A stretch of DNA of 64,000 nucleotides from Xylaria sp. FL1777 (taxonomy: Eukaryota; Ascomycota; Sordariomycetes; Xylariales; Xylariaceae). Location of the stretch: assembly GCA_022578965.1 (NCBI GenBank), contig MU400559.1, forward strand, positions 62,001 to 126,000, given 5' to 3'. A program made the position numbers and the translations under genes. Shown here in pieces: positions 14,701 to 24,080 of this stretch; position 1 is the first letter of the stretch, and every line of letters begins with the position of its first letter. The notes under the pieces were generated by a model. The model made no database searches. It was given only the letters and a program-made list of their open reading frames with translations, and was not told the origin of the DNA.

Positions 14701-16054
14701 AGGCAATCAATCATATCTCTTCCTTTGCTCACATTCAAATTGCAACGACCGTTGCTACAACTAGGCAATTAGGGCTTCAAGGTCTAGTCTTCCACAACAA
14801 GCAAGCGACATCCATGTCAAATTCGGATGGCGAGAGTTGTTGTATCACTGACCGTATCTTTTCTTTTCGGCATTTTGGGATGAGGACGCCTTAATTCACG
14901 GTGCTCGTAGGTCGCACGACTCTTTGTTTCTTGGGGTAGAAACACATAAATATGCGCGCACACGCATATATATAAGTAACTTATAAAAATAGAACGGTAA
15001 TGACAAATGGAGCCTCCCTAAAATGGTTGATCACAGAGAAGATCATCTCTAGCACCGAAAGATGGAGTGGAAAGATACTAAGGATACTATTAGTAATACT
15101 AGATAGAAGATGCTTCTCTAGGCCGTACCAACGCGGCCAAAACAAAAGCGGCTCACTACCACATATACATCTTGATTTGGGCAATACATAAATATGGCGT
15201 TGCTAACTTGTATCTCGTCATACCTAGTGCTGTTGTAGGTGAAGACTTCCAAAAGGATTCAGCTGCTGGGGCATGGGGCTTAAGTTGTAGGTGATCTAGA
15301 CACTAGATTTATAGAATATGTTTCGACTAAGAGAGCCTCAATAACTAAAGAGATACTATTCAATAATTACTAAATAGTAAATATACAAGCTAAGATATGG
15401 TAAAGCTTTGTTACAAATGAAGACCAGCGTAAGAGATAAATACGATATAGGGAGAATACTAGACCGATAATGTCAGACCCTGTCTCGCTCTTCACGACGT
15501 CCAATCTCAAACAAGCCTAATGTCACTTACAATGGGTGAGGTAGAGTGAGAACAAGGACCCTGATCATGATGAGTCGCTGGTAAGACCTCCTTTGTTATC
15601 CCATACAACAAAATGAGTCCAGCCCTCACTTTCTAGAAGTCTTCTTGGCTCCGATTTCTCACTCCGATTTTATGGCCAGAAGGCATCAAATGTCTTTGTT
15701 TACCCCGACTTAAAACTAGATGCCCGCGGTCTTGCAAGCTGTCACATTCACCCTGCCCAAATGGAACATTCTTACTGACTCCTATCGGAATTCCTAACGA
15801 AGCTTCAAGATGTAGAAAGAGTTAACTTGAGAAAAAAAGGGGGCTCGCACACCTCTTTCATCTGTGTTAGCTTTAAAGCTCATGGTATCACTATTTTTTA
15901 GTCCTCGTCTCTCTTCCCAAGGCTCTCTAAGTAAATTCAGAATGGGAGTACCATAAACCCCACAGGACTACAAGAACCTCACAATCTTCAATGTGACTGA
16001 CTGAACTGAACTCCTGCGCCCCTTGAAAGGCAGAAGAAGCTCATCTAACTCGTC
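8723..16054. other. Long spacer with scattered coding-like fragments
   Basis: No complete gene is supported. Up to about 12.9 kb the sequence carries TACCTA/TAGGTA motifs and microsatellites. From about 13.1 kb it is richer in A+T with many stops, as expected of old transposon or gene remains. One frame at about 13.10-13.30 kb on the plus strand (through an Ile-Glu-Thr-Leu-Ser segment and ending at a TAG near 13302) reads like protein for about 60 residues but I do not recognise it. The short string TAGGCCGTACCAAC occurs at 13684 and again near 15120. Confidence 0.45.
10203..10259. repeat. Compound (CA)n-(CT)n-(CTAT)n microsatellite
   Basis: Adjacent short runs of CA, then CT, then CTAT units. 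It is a simple repeat in noncoding sequence. Confidence 0.9.
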
Positions 16055-17338
16055 ATGGGAAGAGCGAGGAAGAAGAGCCGCCGCAGTCGATCCAACTTTA
16101 GGAACAGCAATAACAACGGCCCGAGGAATGATCTAGACGACGACGATGACTTCCACATGCATGGCACCGAGCGCAACAACCGCGCCTCATCCAACCAGCG
16201 TCGCGGGCGGGGAGGATATCATAACACCAATGGCAGCAACAGAAACAGCAACGGGCGGGGCAGGGATGGCAGAACCTCAAACAACGGCAGTCTTCCAGAC
16301 CCTTTCCTCAACAATCCTTTCGAAAACTTCGACTTGGACGGGTCCACATATCAAGAGCAAGAAGGGTCAAGATCCCGACAGCACAGAAGAAACTGCGAGC
16401 GCAACCGTGACCAGCAAGGGGACGACAACCACCCCAGCGGCGGGCAGACTGGATCCAACCACAACAGCAACAACATCCGCCGAGGCCGAGGAGGTGCCTA
16501 CATAGGACCGATAGTAGACCACGAGACCCACAACAACAACAACAACAATAATAACAACAACATCCGCCGAGGCCGAGGAGGTGCTTACATAGGACCGGTA
16601 GTAGACCACGAGACCCTCAACTACATTCGTGCGCAAAACGCGAGATCTCCGCGGCATCGGTCCTCATCGCCAAGCCGGGGCGCAGGCCGAGAGCGAGAGC
16701 GACAGCGACAGCAAGGGAGAGGGCGACGGCAGCGGTTCTGCACGGAATGCAGCACGGTGCGGCGCGCGAACCTGACGCTGCGCGACTGGATGGCGGCGGG
16801 CATCGCGCGGGCCTCGGAGGTGCTGGACAGCTGGAGCGACGAGGTGGGCGTGGGCTGGGGGTGCGGGGACGAGATGGACTGGCAGCCGGAGCCGGTGGTG
16901 CGCGTGTTGCTCGTGGCGAGCGACCCGTCGTCATCATCGTCATCGTCATTGTCACCGTTATCGTCGTCATCATCACCGTGGCCGTCTACCCCTCCTACCT
17001 GTGATAGCTGTGGCGCTGGATGGCAGCAAGGATCGTATTACGGGGAACTGGGAAGGGGAGTGGGAGAAGTGGCAGTGAACTACATGATGGGGCCGTCGCC
17101 GTGGGGACTCAGGCCCGGTACCCTTGGCCCGGAGTTCTCTGGTGGTGGTGGTGTTTGGGGGAACAATGGAGGGGGAGGTGGAAAGTTTGCGCCTGGGAGC
17201 ACGTCTTGTTTAGGCCAGGGCTGTGTCGGGCAGATGATGAACAACGGCACCAGCTCGTGGACGCATAATGCTGCTTTCGGGTCACAGTACACAGGCATGA
17301 CGACACCGCCTGATACACCACCGTCTCTAATAACTTGA
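16055..17338 (+). CDS. Asn/Arg-Gly-rich protein with an internal duplication (427 aa)
   Basis: Uninterrupted frame from an ATG, more GC-rich than its surroundings. The N-terminal 60 residues are basic with Asn runs and an acidic DDDDD patch. RGRGG-type motifs follow, as in RNA-binding RGG proteins. At about residues 147-190 a segment containing IRRGRGGAYIGP and VDHET occurs twice, separated by an Asn run. Further on come an RRQR basic stretch, a Cys pair CTEC near residue 230, a Trp-rich acidic segment, a Ser run, a second Cys pair CDSC near residue 313, and a Gly/Asn-rich tail. The two Cys pairs could form a zinc-ribbon-like site, which is inference. There is no signal peptide or membrane segment. 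I do not recognise the family. The unbroken GC-rich frame and a repeat conserved at protein level argue that it is real. Confidence 0.6.
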   Translation: MGRARKKSRRSRSNFRNSNNNGPRNDLDDDDDFHMHGTERNNRASSNQRRGRGGYHNTNGSNRNSNGRGRDGRTSNNGSLPDPFLNNPFENFDLDGSTYQEQEGSRSRQHRRNCERNRDQQGDDNHPSGGQTGSNHNSNNIRRGRGGAYIGPIVDHETHNNNNNNNNNNIRRGRGGAYIGPVVDHETLNYIRAQNARSPRHRSSSPSRGAGRERERQRQQGRGRRQRFCTECSTVRRANLTLRDWMAAGIARASEVLDSWSDEVGVGWGCGDEMDWQPEPVVRVLLVASDPSSSSSSSLSPLSSSSSPWPSTPPTCDSCGAGWQQGSYYGELGRGVGEVAVNYMMGPSPWGLRPGTLGPEFSGGGGVWGNNGGGGGKFAPGSTSCLGQGCVGQMMNNGTSSWTHNAAFGSQYTGMTTPPDTPPSLIT

Positions 17339-17899
17339 AATCTGCAATCACAAAGCTGCTCCGTACGCAAGTCGGAACGCGCGTGTAACTGACAACTTCA
17401 CGGCGAGAACTATGGGAAAACGACGCGTGCTTAAAGCTGCCGAATACGCTGGGTCTCAACAGTGCCGGGACTTTCATAGATGATCTAATGTCATAGTCTT
17501 ATTAATTTCTCAGTGAATACGGGATGGAGACAACTTACACTTGCTGGGCTTCTGCGTATCGTACAAACTAAGACCCGCACATTATGACGCAGAATAGCAG
17601 AAATTTGCCTCTTCTCTTGATATTTCTTGTTCCGTAAAGATAATCCAGTAAAACAACTATAGTGAAAGGTATGATGTAAAGAGCTCATAATAGCATAGAG
17701 AATATCATTGTATTGCGTGGGGACAGACCTAGCCTGAAGCATATCAGACAGATAGGTACGGACTTTCCCGTGAGAAAAAATGACAAAATCATAGCCCAAG
17801 TCATTCCATAACGCCAGTCGCCGTTGCCTGATGATGAAAACCCACCCTATATAAGATAGGACCACCACACATTTTATGACAGTATTACGCTTCAAGTGT
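17339..17899. other. Convergent 3' flanks, no gene seen
   Basis: This lies between the ends of the Asn-rich gene (plus) and fibrillarin (minus). It is A+T-richer and probably holds both 3' untranslated regions. A 144-codon minus-strand frame (17491-17925) overlaps the last fibrillarin exon in another frame and is a shadow. Confidence 0.5.
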
Positions 17900-20140
17900 C
17901 TATTTCGGGCCTTCGTATCTACCAATAACTACATAAAATTAGTACCCTTTTGAGTTGACTAAGTTTATTCTGATACTTACCAACAGCATGGTCACGCTCG
18001 TACGGCTCTGGAGTTGTGTTAGCTCTGTATTATCGTGAATCACTTGTATGCACATACCCAAGGTCCTGTTCACCAATTGTTAATAAGTGGCTTTTCATCA
18101 AAAAGTCAAGAGAACTTACAGTTGTTCGAGTGGTTTAAGACCTCCTTGGCGCAGCTTTTGTACTTCGGCCGCGAAGACTGCCTCGGGTGCAGCTGTACTG
18201 TCTATGCAATTGGCCTTGATGGAGATGACTATACCGCCACCTATTCGCAGAAATAATGAAGCGTTCAAGAGCGCAATTCTCGCTTGATCTGGCTGGGCAA
18301 CATCCTACAAGTAGCGTTAGAATCAAGCAGCTGTCTAAAATCGAGCATCATGATCAACTTACGAGGAAGATACAATCTACCATTGGTACTAGCATGCGGT
18401 ATTTCAAAGGATGACGTGCGTCTTCGACGACTGTTAAACTACTAGTTAGTGACCACCACATAAATGGAGTAAGATGGACAAGTTTCATGAGATTCAATGA
18501 AGTCCAAAGACTGTCAACAAGGCTAAGTAAAATGACTCGGAAATCCGTACTCGGTATTACGTTGGTTCTATTTTGGGCCATTGTGGTCTGGTAGCAATGT
18601 TAGAGATGGTAATCATTGATGCATCTGGAGACTACTTACGAGATCGCGTCCGGATCGGTGACTGAACTCGACTGTTGGTTGTTAGATAAAATGCCAAATT
18701 AATTGCCGGGACAGCTTTCTTGCCTGCGTAGACATTGCCAGTCGGCCCTACTATATCGGAAACTAAGAGACATAGTTAGTAAGTGCCATTGATATGAAAT
18801 TACCACGACACCGTCTCTTGGCATGACTTACCATGGGATACAGATGTGCCAGAGGCAGCTCCTAGATATAGGACTTTTTTCCCAGGTGCGATGAAGATGT
18901 TATCAATACCACCGATAACTGCTGCAGCCAACTTTGAACGGAAAGGATTCTACCCAGCATTTGTTAGTGTTATCGTACGACTGGAAAAAACTACCCAGCA
19001 GATTCTCGATTCTACGCGAGTAGAACGAGCCACGGTCTGCCATAAGTGTCTAATAAAATTTTCGAGTGCGTACCCAAATCCTGTATTCAATCTTGGTGCT
19101 CACGGAGGCACCATCGGCGTCCTTCGTTGTTTCGTCCACGGAGATTCGCTTCTCGCCATACTTTTCGCATAGACATGTTAATAGGCGTTCCAGAATATAG
19201 AGAATTCGCCGTCAGGGAATATCGAGGGTAGCACGCTTCGAATTCGCTCGGCTTTGGAGGTTCGATACTTACTATAAACCGGTTAGCAGAAGTTAGGATA
19301 TACTACTTGAAGAGCAACGACAGAAAGACGTAGATTGATACTCACCAACTTCAATGCCCGGGGCGATCGAGCGTGTAAGAAGATCTATAAACGAGAATTA
19401 GAGCCTGAGCCCTGAACACGTCACAGACTCGACCATGTGCAGCTAGGACCTAGCTGGTGAACTTTGTATCGAACCCCTCCATTTAAATCTGCTGAAAGTT
19501 GGGTTGAACGACGGGCGGTCACTTACGATCTTCCTTGCCTATGCAATATAGTTAGTACTTAATCTGTTAAGCACATGCGCAACTGAACTGGTCATATCTA
19601 TATCTTAAGACACAAACAGACGTAGTGACTGGTGAGGTTACTTACCACGCGACACGAAGATGCCAGCGCTTAATGTAGAGTTAGCACCACAGCTATAGCG
19701 AGAGGCAAGCTTCGTTATGCACACTTACTGACGATGCTATGTTAATGATAGTGTTAGTCAGACGATTTCATCGCAAAATCACGTCGAGGAGCAATAAACA
19801 AGCACATACAGGTTCCACGACTACTTTGGCTCCTGCACCACCAGGCTTGCCTCCTCCGCGACCACCACGGCCACCGCCTCGTGGAGCTCCACGGCCTGAT
19901 GATCACGCCGGTCAGAATTCAATTGGCATGAGGGGGTCCAGAAAATGACAAACCGCGAGGACCACCTCGACCTCGATCACCGCCAAAGCCTCCACGACCG
20001 CCGCCTCGACCACCACCAAAACCACCACGACCGCCACCGCGATCGCCTCCGAAGCCTCCACGGCCACCTCCACGGCCTCCACCGAAACCACCACGACCGC
20101 CGCCGCGGGGAGCACCTCTTCCACCTCGTGAGAAGGACAT
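17900..20140 (-). CDS. nop1: Fibrillarin, box C/D snoRNP 2'-O-methyltransferase (327 aa, 16 exons)
   Basis: Nucleolar enzyme that 2'-O-methylates rRNA guided by box C/D snoRNAs. Exons, 5' to 3': 20140-19954, 19895-19810, 19736-19729, 19668-19646, 19538-19527, 19384-19347, 19160-19074, 18949-18832, 18762-18724, 18671-18640, 18587-18551, 18430-18363, 18304-18120, 18065-18058, 18007-17981, 17928-17900. They sum to 984 bases with every phase matching. Residues 1-80 are RGG repeats. Then come [22 protein letters not shown], the SAM-binding [63 protein letters not shown] with the catalytic Lys, and [15 protein letters not shown]. Length equals that of yeast Nop1. Small departures (Thr-Thr before the Met-Ala of the motif-II helix, Leu before DVAQ) fall at exon joints. 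Intron density is extreme and one intron is a probable stwintron. The gene is divergent from L17. It could be a second copy, but no motif is damaged. Confidence 0.93.
18058..18065 (-). other. 8-base microexon (exon 14 of fibrillarin)
   Basis: GACCTTGG lies between an acceptor GAACAG and a donor GTATGT. It joins CT| to |AG so that the protein reads Q-L-T-L-E-P-Y-E, the conserved fibrillarin tail. The flanking introns are 54 and 50 bases. Confidence 0.85.
18672..18723 (-). other. GC-AG intron in fibrillarin
   Basis: The exon ends TACGCAG and the intron begins GCAAGA, with branch ATCTAAC and acceptor CAACAG. Splicing gives V-Y-A-V-E-F-S-H, which is exactly the conserved motif. No GT donor in the vicinity gives the right frame. 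Confidence 0.85.
19161..19346 (-). other. Probable [D1,2] stwintron (spliceosomal twin intron) in fibrillarin
   Basis: The exon ends ...GAAGTT. The outer intron begins with G at 19346. An internal intron, 19345-19272 (donor GTGAGT, branch TGCTAAC, acceptor TTTATAG, 74 bases), follows at once. The next bases are TAAGTATC. Removing the internal intron joins G to TAAGT and creates a perfect donor GTAAGT. The outer intron then ends at GAAAAG (19161), and the product reads I-E-V-Y-G-E-K-R-I, as in fibrillarins. Splicing only the internal intron leaves a frameshift and a stop-rich stretch. Splicing GTGAGT directly to the distal acceptor leaves one extra base and shifts the frame. Known fungal [D1,2] stwintrons have this structure. 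Confidence 0.85.
19527..19538 (-). other. 12-base microexon (exon 5 of fibrillarin)
   Basis: GCAAGGAAGATC lies between acceptor TTGCATAG and donor GTAAGT. It supplies G-K-E-D of the conserved R-G-K-E-D motif. The flanking introns are 107 and 142 bases, far larger than the exon. Confidence 0.85.
19729..19736 (-). other. 8-base microexon (exon 3 of fibrillarin)
   Basis: CATCGTCA lies between acceptor AACATAG and donor GTAAGT. It encodes the H-R-H core of the invariant E-P-H-R-H-A-G segment, so skipping it would both delete the motif and shift the frame. The flanking introns are 73 and 60 bases. Confidence 0.87.
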
Positions 20141-20601
20141 AGTAGGGAGTTGGGTTGTTGGCGGGGTAATTGGGATCTGTTCGTACACCGAGAATTAGGT
20201 TGTCGGATGTAAGAGCTTGCGACAAAAGGATGAAGCTATTCCTCAAAATAAATTTTCTAAGGTCGAGCTATCGATATCGATAAAGCAAGATGGGATGGAG
20301 CTTTGGATGTCCTAAGGTGATCCGAGCTTTTCCTTTTGTTTTGGGCGCACCGAAGATCTACCGGAGGAGAGATAGCTTATCTTAGAGCACATGCGTGCTG
20401 CACTGGGGCTCCAGAAGAGCCCCACATCCCGGCTCTACCCCCCAATCGCAGCTTCAAGCCAAGGGAGGTACGTACCGAGGGCTTAGTGAGGGCACAATTT
20501 TTGCTCAAAACCAAATTTACACCAAAGAATCTCGCCAAACACTTCAACAACCAACGACACCGACTCCATCTCAACTAACCACCCACAGCACAGCAGCCAA
20601 G
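20141..20601. promoter_or_regulatory. Shared divergent promoter of fibrillarin and L17
   Basis: 461 bases separate the two start codons, which point away from each other. The region must hold both promoters and leaders. The L17 leader (about 20530-20601) is rich in C and A with no G runs, as is common in fungal ribosomal-protein mRNAs. The palindrome ATCGATATCGAT occurs near 20270. I see no TATA box at a sensible place. Shared control of a ribosomal protein and a ribosome-biogenesis enzyme is a natural inference. Confidence 0.6.
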
Positions 20602-21580
20602 ATGGTACGTTAGAACCGATTCACAATGCAGCAGTCGCTCTCGTCGCACGCGAAACCTCAAATGCACCGCTGCACCGTTCTCCCGCTCCCTTTCTACGCC
20701 GAAAATACCCATGTTACGCGAGAGGCGATGTTGAAATATGAGACGCTGGGCTGACGACGGCTTTTTCTTGCTTTCCAGGTTCGATACGCTGCCACAGAGA
20801 TCGAGTCCGCGAAGTCGGCTCGGGCCCGCGGTTCCTATCTCCGAGTTTCCTTCAAGAACACCCGCGAGACCGCCCAGGCCATCAATGGCTGGAAGTTGAC
20901 CCGCGCCGTCAAGTTCCTCGAGAACGTCCAAGAGAAGACCGAGGCCGTCCCCATGCGACGATACGCCGGAAGCACTGGCCGAACTGCTCAAGGTACGATT
21001 TATGTGCATTTGCTTGGAGAATGTGTTTCGATCAGTGCTAGCTGCACTTCGGAGGAGATGCAAAAATGTTTCGGGCAAACTAAAGATATGCTTCTGCGAA
21101 TTGGCAACTCGGGTTGAAAAAAAAATCAAAGACAAGTTGCTGACGGGTATTGGTTTGACAGGAAAGCAATTCGGTGTCTCCCGCGCGCGCTGGCCCGTTA
21201 AGTCTGCCGAGTTCCTGCTCGGTCTCCTCAAGAACGCCGAGTCCAATGCCGACGCCAAGGGCCTCGACACCAGCAACCTCATCGTCAAGCACATCCAGGT
21301 CAACCAGGCCCCTAAGCAGCGAAGACGCACATACCGTGCTCACGGTCGTGTATGTTCCCATCGAACTGGCACCTCGCTGCCATCATTCAATCGAACATTG
21401 TTCTAATCAAATTCGCTACAGATCAACCCCTACATGTCTAACCCCTGCCACATCGAACTCATCCTGACTGAGGGTGAGGAGGTTGTTCAGAAGGCAGAGC
21501 AAGTTCAGTCCCGCGAGGTCGCTCACCTTAGCTCGAGACAACGAGGTGCTCGCATCAGGAAGGCCATCACCTCGTCTTAA
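20602..21580 (+). CDS. rpl17: 60S ribosomal protein L17 (uL22 family, 187 aa, four exons)
   Basis: Structural protein of the large ribosomal subunit, lining the peptide exit tunnel. Exons are 20602-20604, 20779-20992, 21162-21349 and 21422-21580. They total 564 bases and end in TAA. The first exon is the initiator ATG alone, followed by GTACGT. The introns are 174, 169 and 72 bases. The protein begins M-V-R-Y-A and contains [20 protein letters not shown], the conserved [16 protein letters not shown] region, [19 protein letters not shown], and a tail with [11 protein letters not shown]. Length and sequence match eukaryotic L17 throughout. Codon use is strongly biased to C-ending codons, as expected of a highly expressed gene. 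No box C/D snoRNA could be recognised in its introns. Confidence 0.97.
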
Positions 21581-22245
21581 GCTGAAAAGGGCGAGGAATG
21601 TGACGATATGATGGCTGGTCGGTTGGGGATTTAGTTGCTTTAACTCCAGGTGTCAAGGCGGTACGTAAAGCATAGGGTCTAGGTTTCTGGCATGCAACTT
21701 TCGCGAAACGAAATAAATATTCGTGGTTACCCCAAAATACAACAAGGTTCTGAGCACACAATTGGTTTCTTCGAGAAGATCGCATTAATGTCGGTATCGA
21801 CGCGCGAGTCTTAGGTCTTCCAAGTTCGAGCATCGTACTTGATTAGATTTCAGAAAGCTGGGATCTGCCATCTAGATCAAGTTCATAGGGCACTCGCCCA
21901 CAACGTCTCGTGGCGAAGACGTGTGCCATCGGTAGCTTGAAAAATTGTATTTGTCTCATTTTCATTCTCTGTCTTCTTGAACGCATGTGTGAGGAATAAT
22001 TTCATAACGACGGTATGAGAGGTCCACTAAGAAACTACTCATTTGCTAACGTAGCAGGTCAAATCTTCGGGGGCTCTTGCCAGGAATCCACAGTCATGGC
22101 ATGACGAAATCAGGGTATTCGAAATGCCGCCATACACTACTAACCAAGAAGATATCTTGTAACGCTGGCTGATCAGAATTCGAAGCATTATTGCTCTCTA
22201 CACTGTGTCGCCATCTCGTTCCCAGCCACCTTTACAATGAAATAT

Positions 22246-22374
22246 TTAAGAGTTTGCAGCATGGCGAATACTCAAGATATAAACAGTCGACTTACCAACG
22301 CCATTCATATCCATGGCAACAACATCGTACCTCGGCATCGGCCTCTGGGATAATTCCTCGGTGTCAACTAACAT
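22246..22374 (-). pseudogene. P-loop NTPase remnant
   Basis: A 42-codon frame starting at an ATG contains R-Y-D-V-V-A-M-D-M-N-G-V-G-K-S-T, matching the Walker A pattern GxxxxGK[ST] preceded by a hydrophobic beta strand. This resembles the start of the G-domain proteins common in fungal genomes. The frame ends at TAA about 15 codons after the Lys-Ser-Thr. No switch or NKxD motifs were found nearby. It is best read as a broken copy. A gene split by introns, with a donor just after the P-loop, remains possible. Confidence 0.35.
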
Positions 22375-24025
22375 ACCATTCGCACGTGTACATTGTGGTC
22401 AGAGCTCATATTCGCTCAGGAAGGCAGACTCCGATCAATCTTATATCGGCATCCCTACGACTGGTACTTGAGAAGAGAATAGGCCAGGGACCTCCGTTGT
22501 AGAGAACCCAACCAAATCAATCTTGAATAGGGACTTAGTCTATTCCGATAGTCTTGGACAGAAAGGCACTAACGAGTGAGCCCTCGGAGACACTTCTCGG
22601 TCAATTGAAATCTTTTAATAACTTGTGGGCTCCACGGCGTTCCAGTTTAAAAATCCCATAGTAACAGGGCATCTGCTTATGTATGCCCTTTGGATCGAAT
22701 TGTACTACGAGTAAGAGTGAGTGAGGGTGAAATGACTTAGCCTTACGATCTTACCGAAATGAGCCGTTCATGGAAAACGCAGTTGTGTATCAGATGATTG
22801 GAAGGTGTCCCCTACATATCCGAAGTAATGCTCATCTGTTTTCTATTCTCCTGAGTGTTTATTGGAAGCTACGTGTAATTCGAGCTAGGTGAATTTGCTA
22901 CATACTAGCCAACAACATCTATATGTGTTATAAATAGTAGCGAACACTTATTATAAGAGCCAGGGAATGGCAGGTGGGTGTTTTAATGCGGTCTTTTAAA
23001 CAATGCTGCTCTGTTGCAATCGAATTCATTGCGTCTCTATATGTCAACTATACCTAGGTATACATCATGTTCCTCACCCTTCCGTGTCTGGAAGTGGCGG
23101 CGACACTTCAAGAATGCTTAAGCTGACTAACATGAGAGTATTTCTAGTAGTATTTAGGAATTAAATTCACCGGAGACACTAGTAAACAAGGCTCAAAACA
23201 TGTACACGTGGACTTTTAGGACTGTCACCATCATCACTATTCATTAGTTTCTAGTAAAGGCAGAATAGTACAAGCCTAAGGAGTAGTCATAAAGCTTTTA
23301 CACGCCCCCCTGCATCTGTCCTCAAGATACAGCTGGCTAGCCTTAAGCCTTACTCGGGGACTAATAATAGGCCATCAACGAACAAATACGAAACAGCAGC
23401 GGCGACGTATCCCGGAATACTAAATCAACACGAAATTTCCGTACTCCCCTTGTAAACGCTCCGCGTGGTCGAAGCGACGTAGTCAGGTTTCAGAATGCAG
23501 CGTCTCATTTCCATACAACAACAACCACGACGCGAACGACGCGTAAGATGAGGGAAGGCAAAGCAAGGCAGCTCAATATGAAACATAAGAAACACGTGTG
23601 TTGAGATGACCTAAGGGAAATGCAGTCAGCAATAAAGGAATCCAACTACCTAGAATCCATTGCAGCCTGCTCGCCGGTAGGAATTGACGGAAGTCCTCCG
23701 CCTCCCTATCATCCATTGCCCGAGGAGAGATAGCTCCCTCACCCGCTTATTTCTCGACACGCAGCCTTGTGGTGGATTTTGTGTTCAGGACCTACTAGCC
23801 TCACGTCTCGGCTAAAGGGTAGGTAGGGTAGGGTTCATTCAGCACGAGTGTCGGTTCCGACGACAAGGCTTCACCGACATTTCGGTTTCTGTCTCGCGGC
23901 GGTCTTTTGTTGCCTCGCGACGTAGGTAGGTAGGCAACCGCATAATGCTGATTCCAAGACAGGCATATCATGTCATATGTAGGAAGAGGTATGCGGGTGT
24001 TCATGCGCACACACTTACATAGTAT

Positions 24026-24080
24026 GCATATACCTACATACATACAGGCAGATAGGTAGCTAGGTAGGTAGGTGGATGGA
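24026..24080. repeat. TACA / TAGG tetranucleotide tracts
   Basis: Runs of TACA-like then TAGG units. Similar TAGGTA or TACCTA tracts recur in most spacers of the window. Confidence 0.7.

Noticed and set aside
13684..15134. TAGGCCGTACCAAC present twice as possible terminal repeats of an element
   Set aside because: The match is only 14 bases and the flanks do not extend it. I saw no target duplication or transposase.
17491..17925. 144-codon minus-strand frame
   Set aside because: It overlaps the last fibrillarin exon in another frame and has no coding character.
18066..18119. TTGATGAA box C-like string in a fibrillarin intron
   Set aside because: There is no box D and the intron is only 54 bases. 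It is too small for a snoRNA.
20605..21161. Box C/D snoRNA inside L17 introns
   Set aside because: Ribosomal-protein introns often host them, but no TGATGA/CTGA pair with terminal stem is present in either long intron.
20575..21330. 251-codon open frame on the minus strand over the L17 gene
   Set aside because: It is the antisense of L17 exons and introns. L17 on the plus strand explains the region completely.
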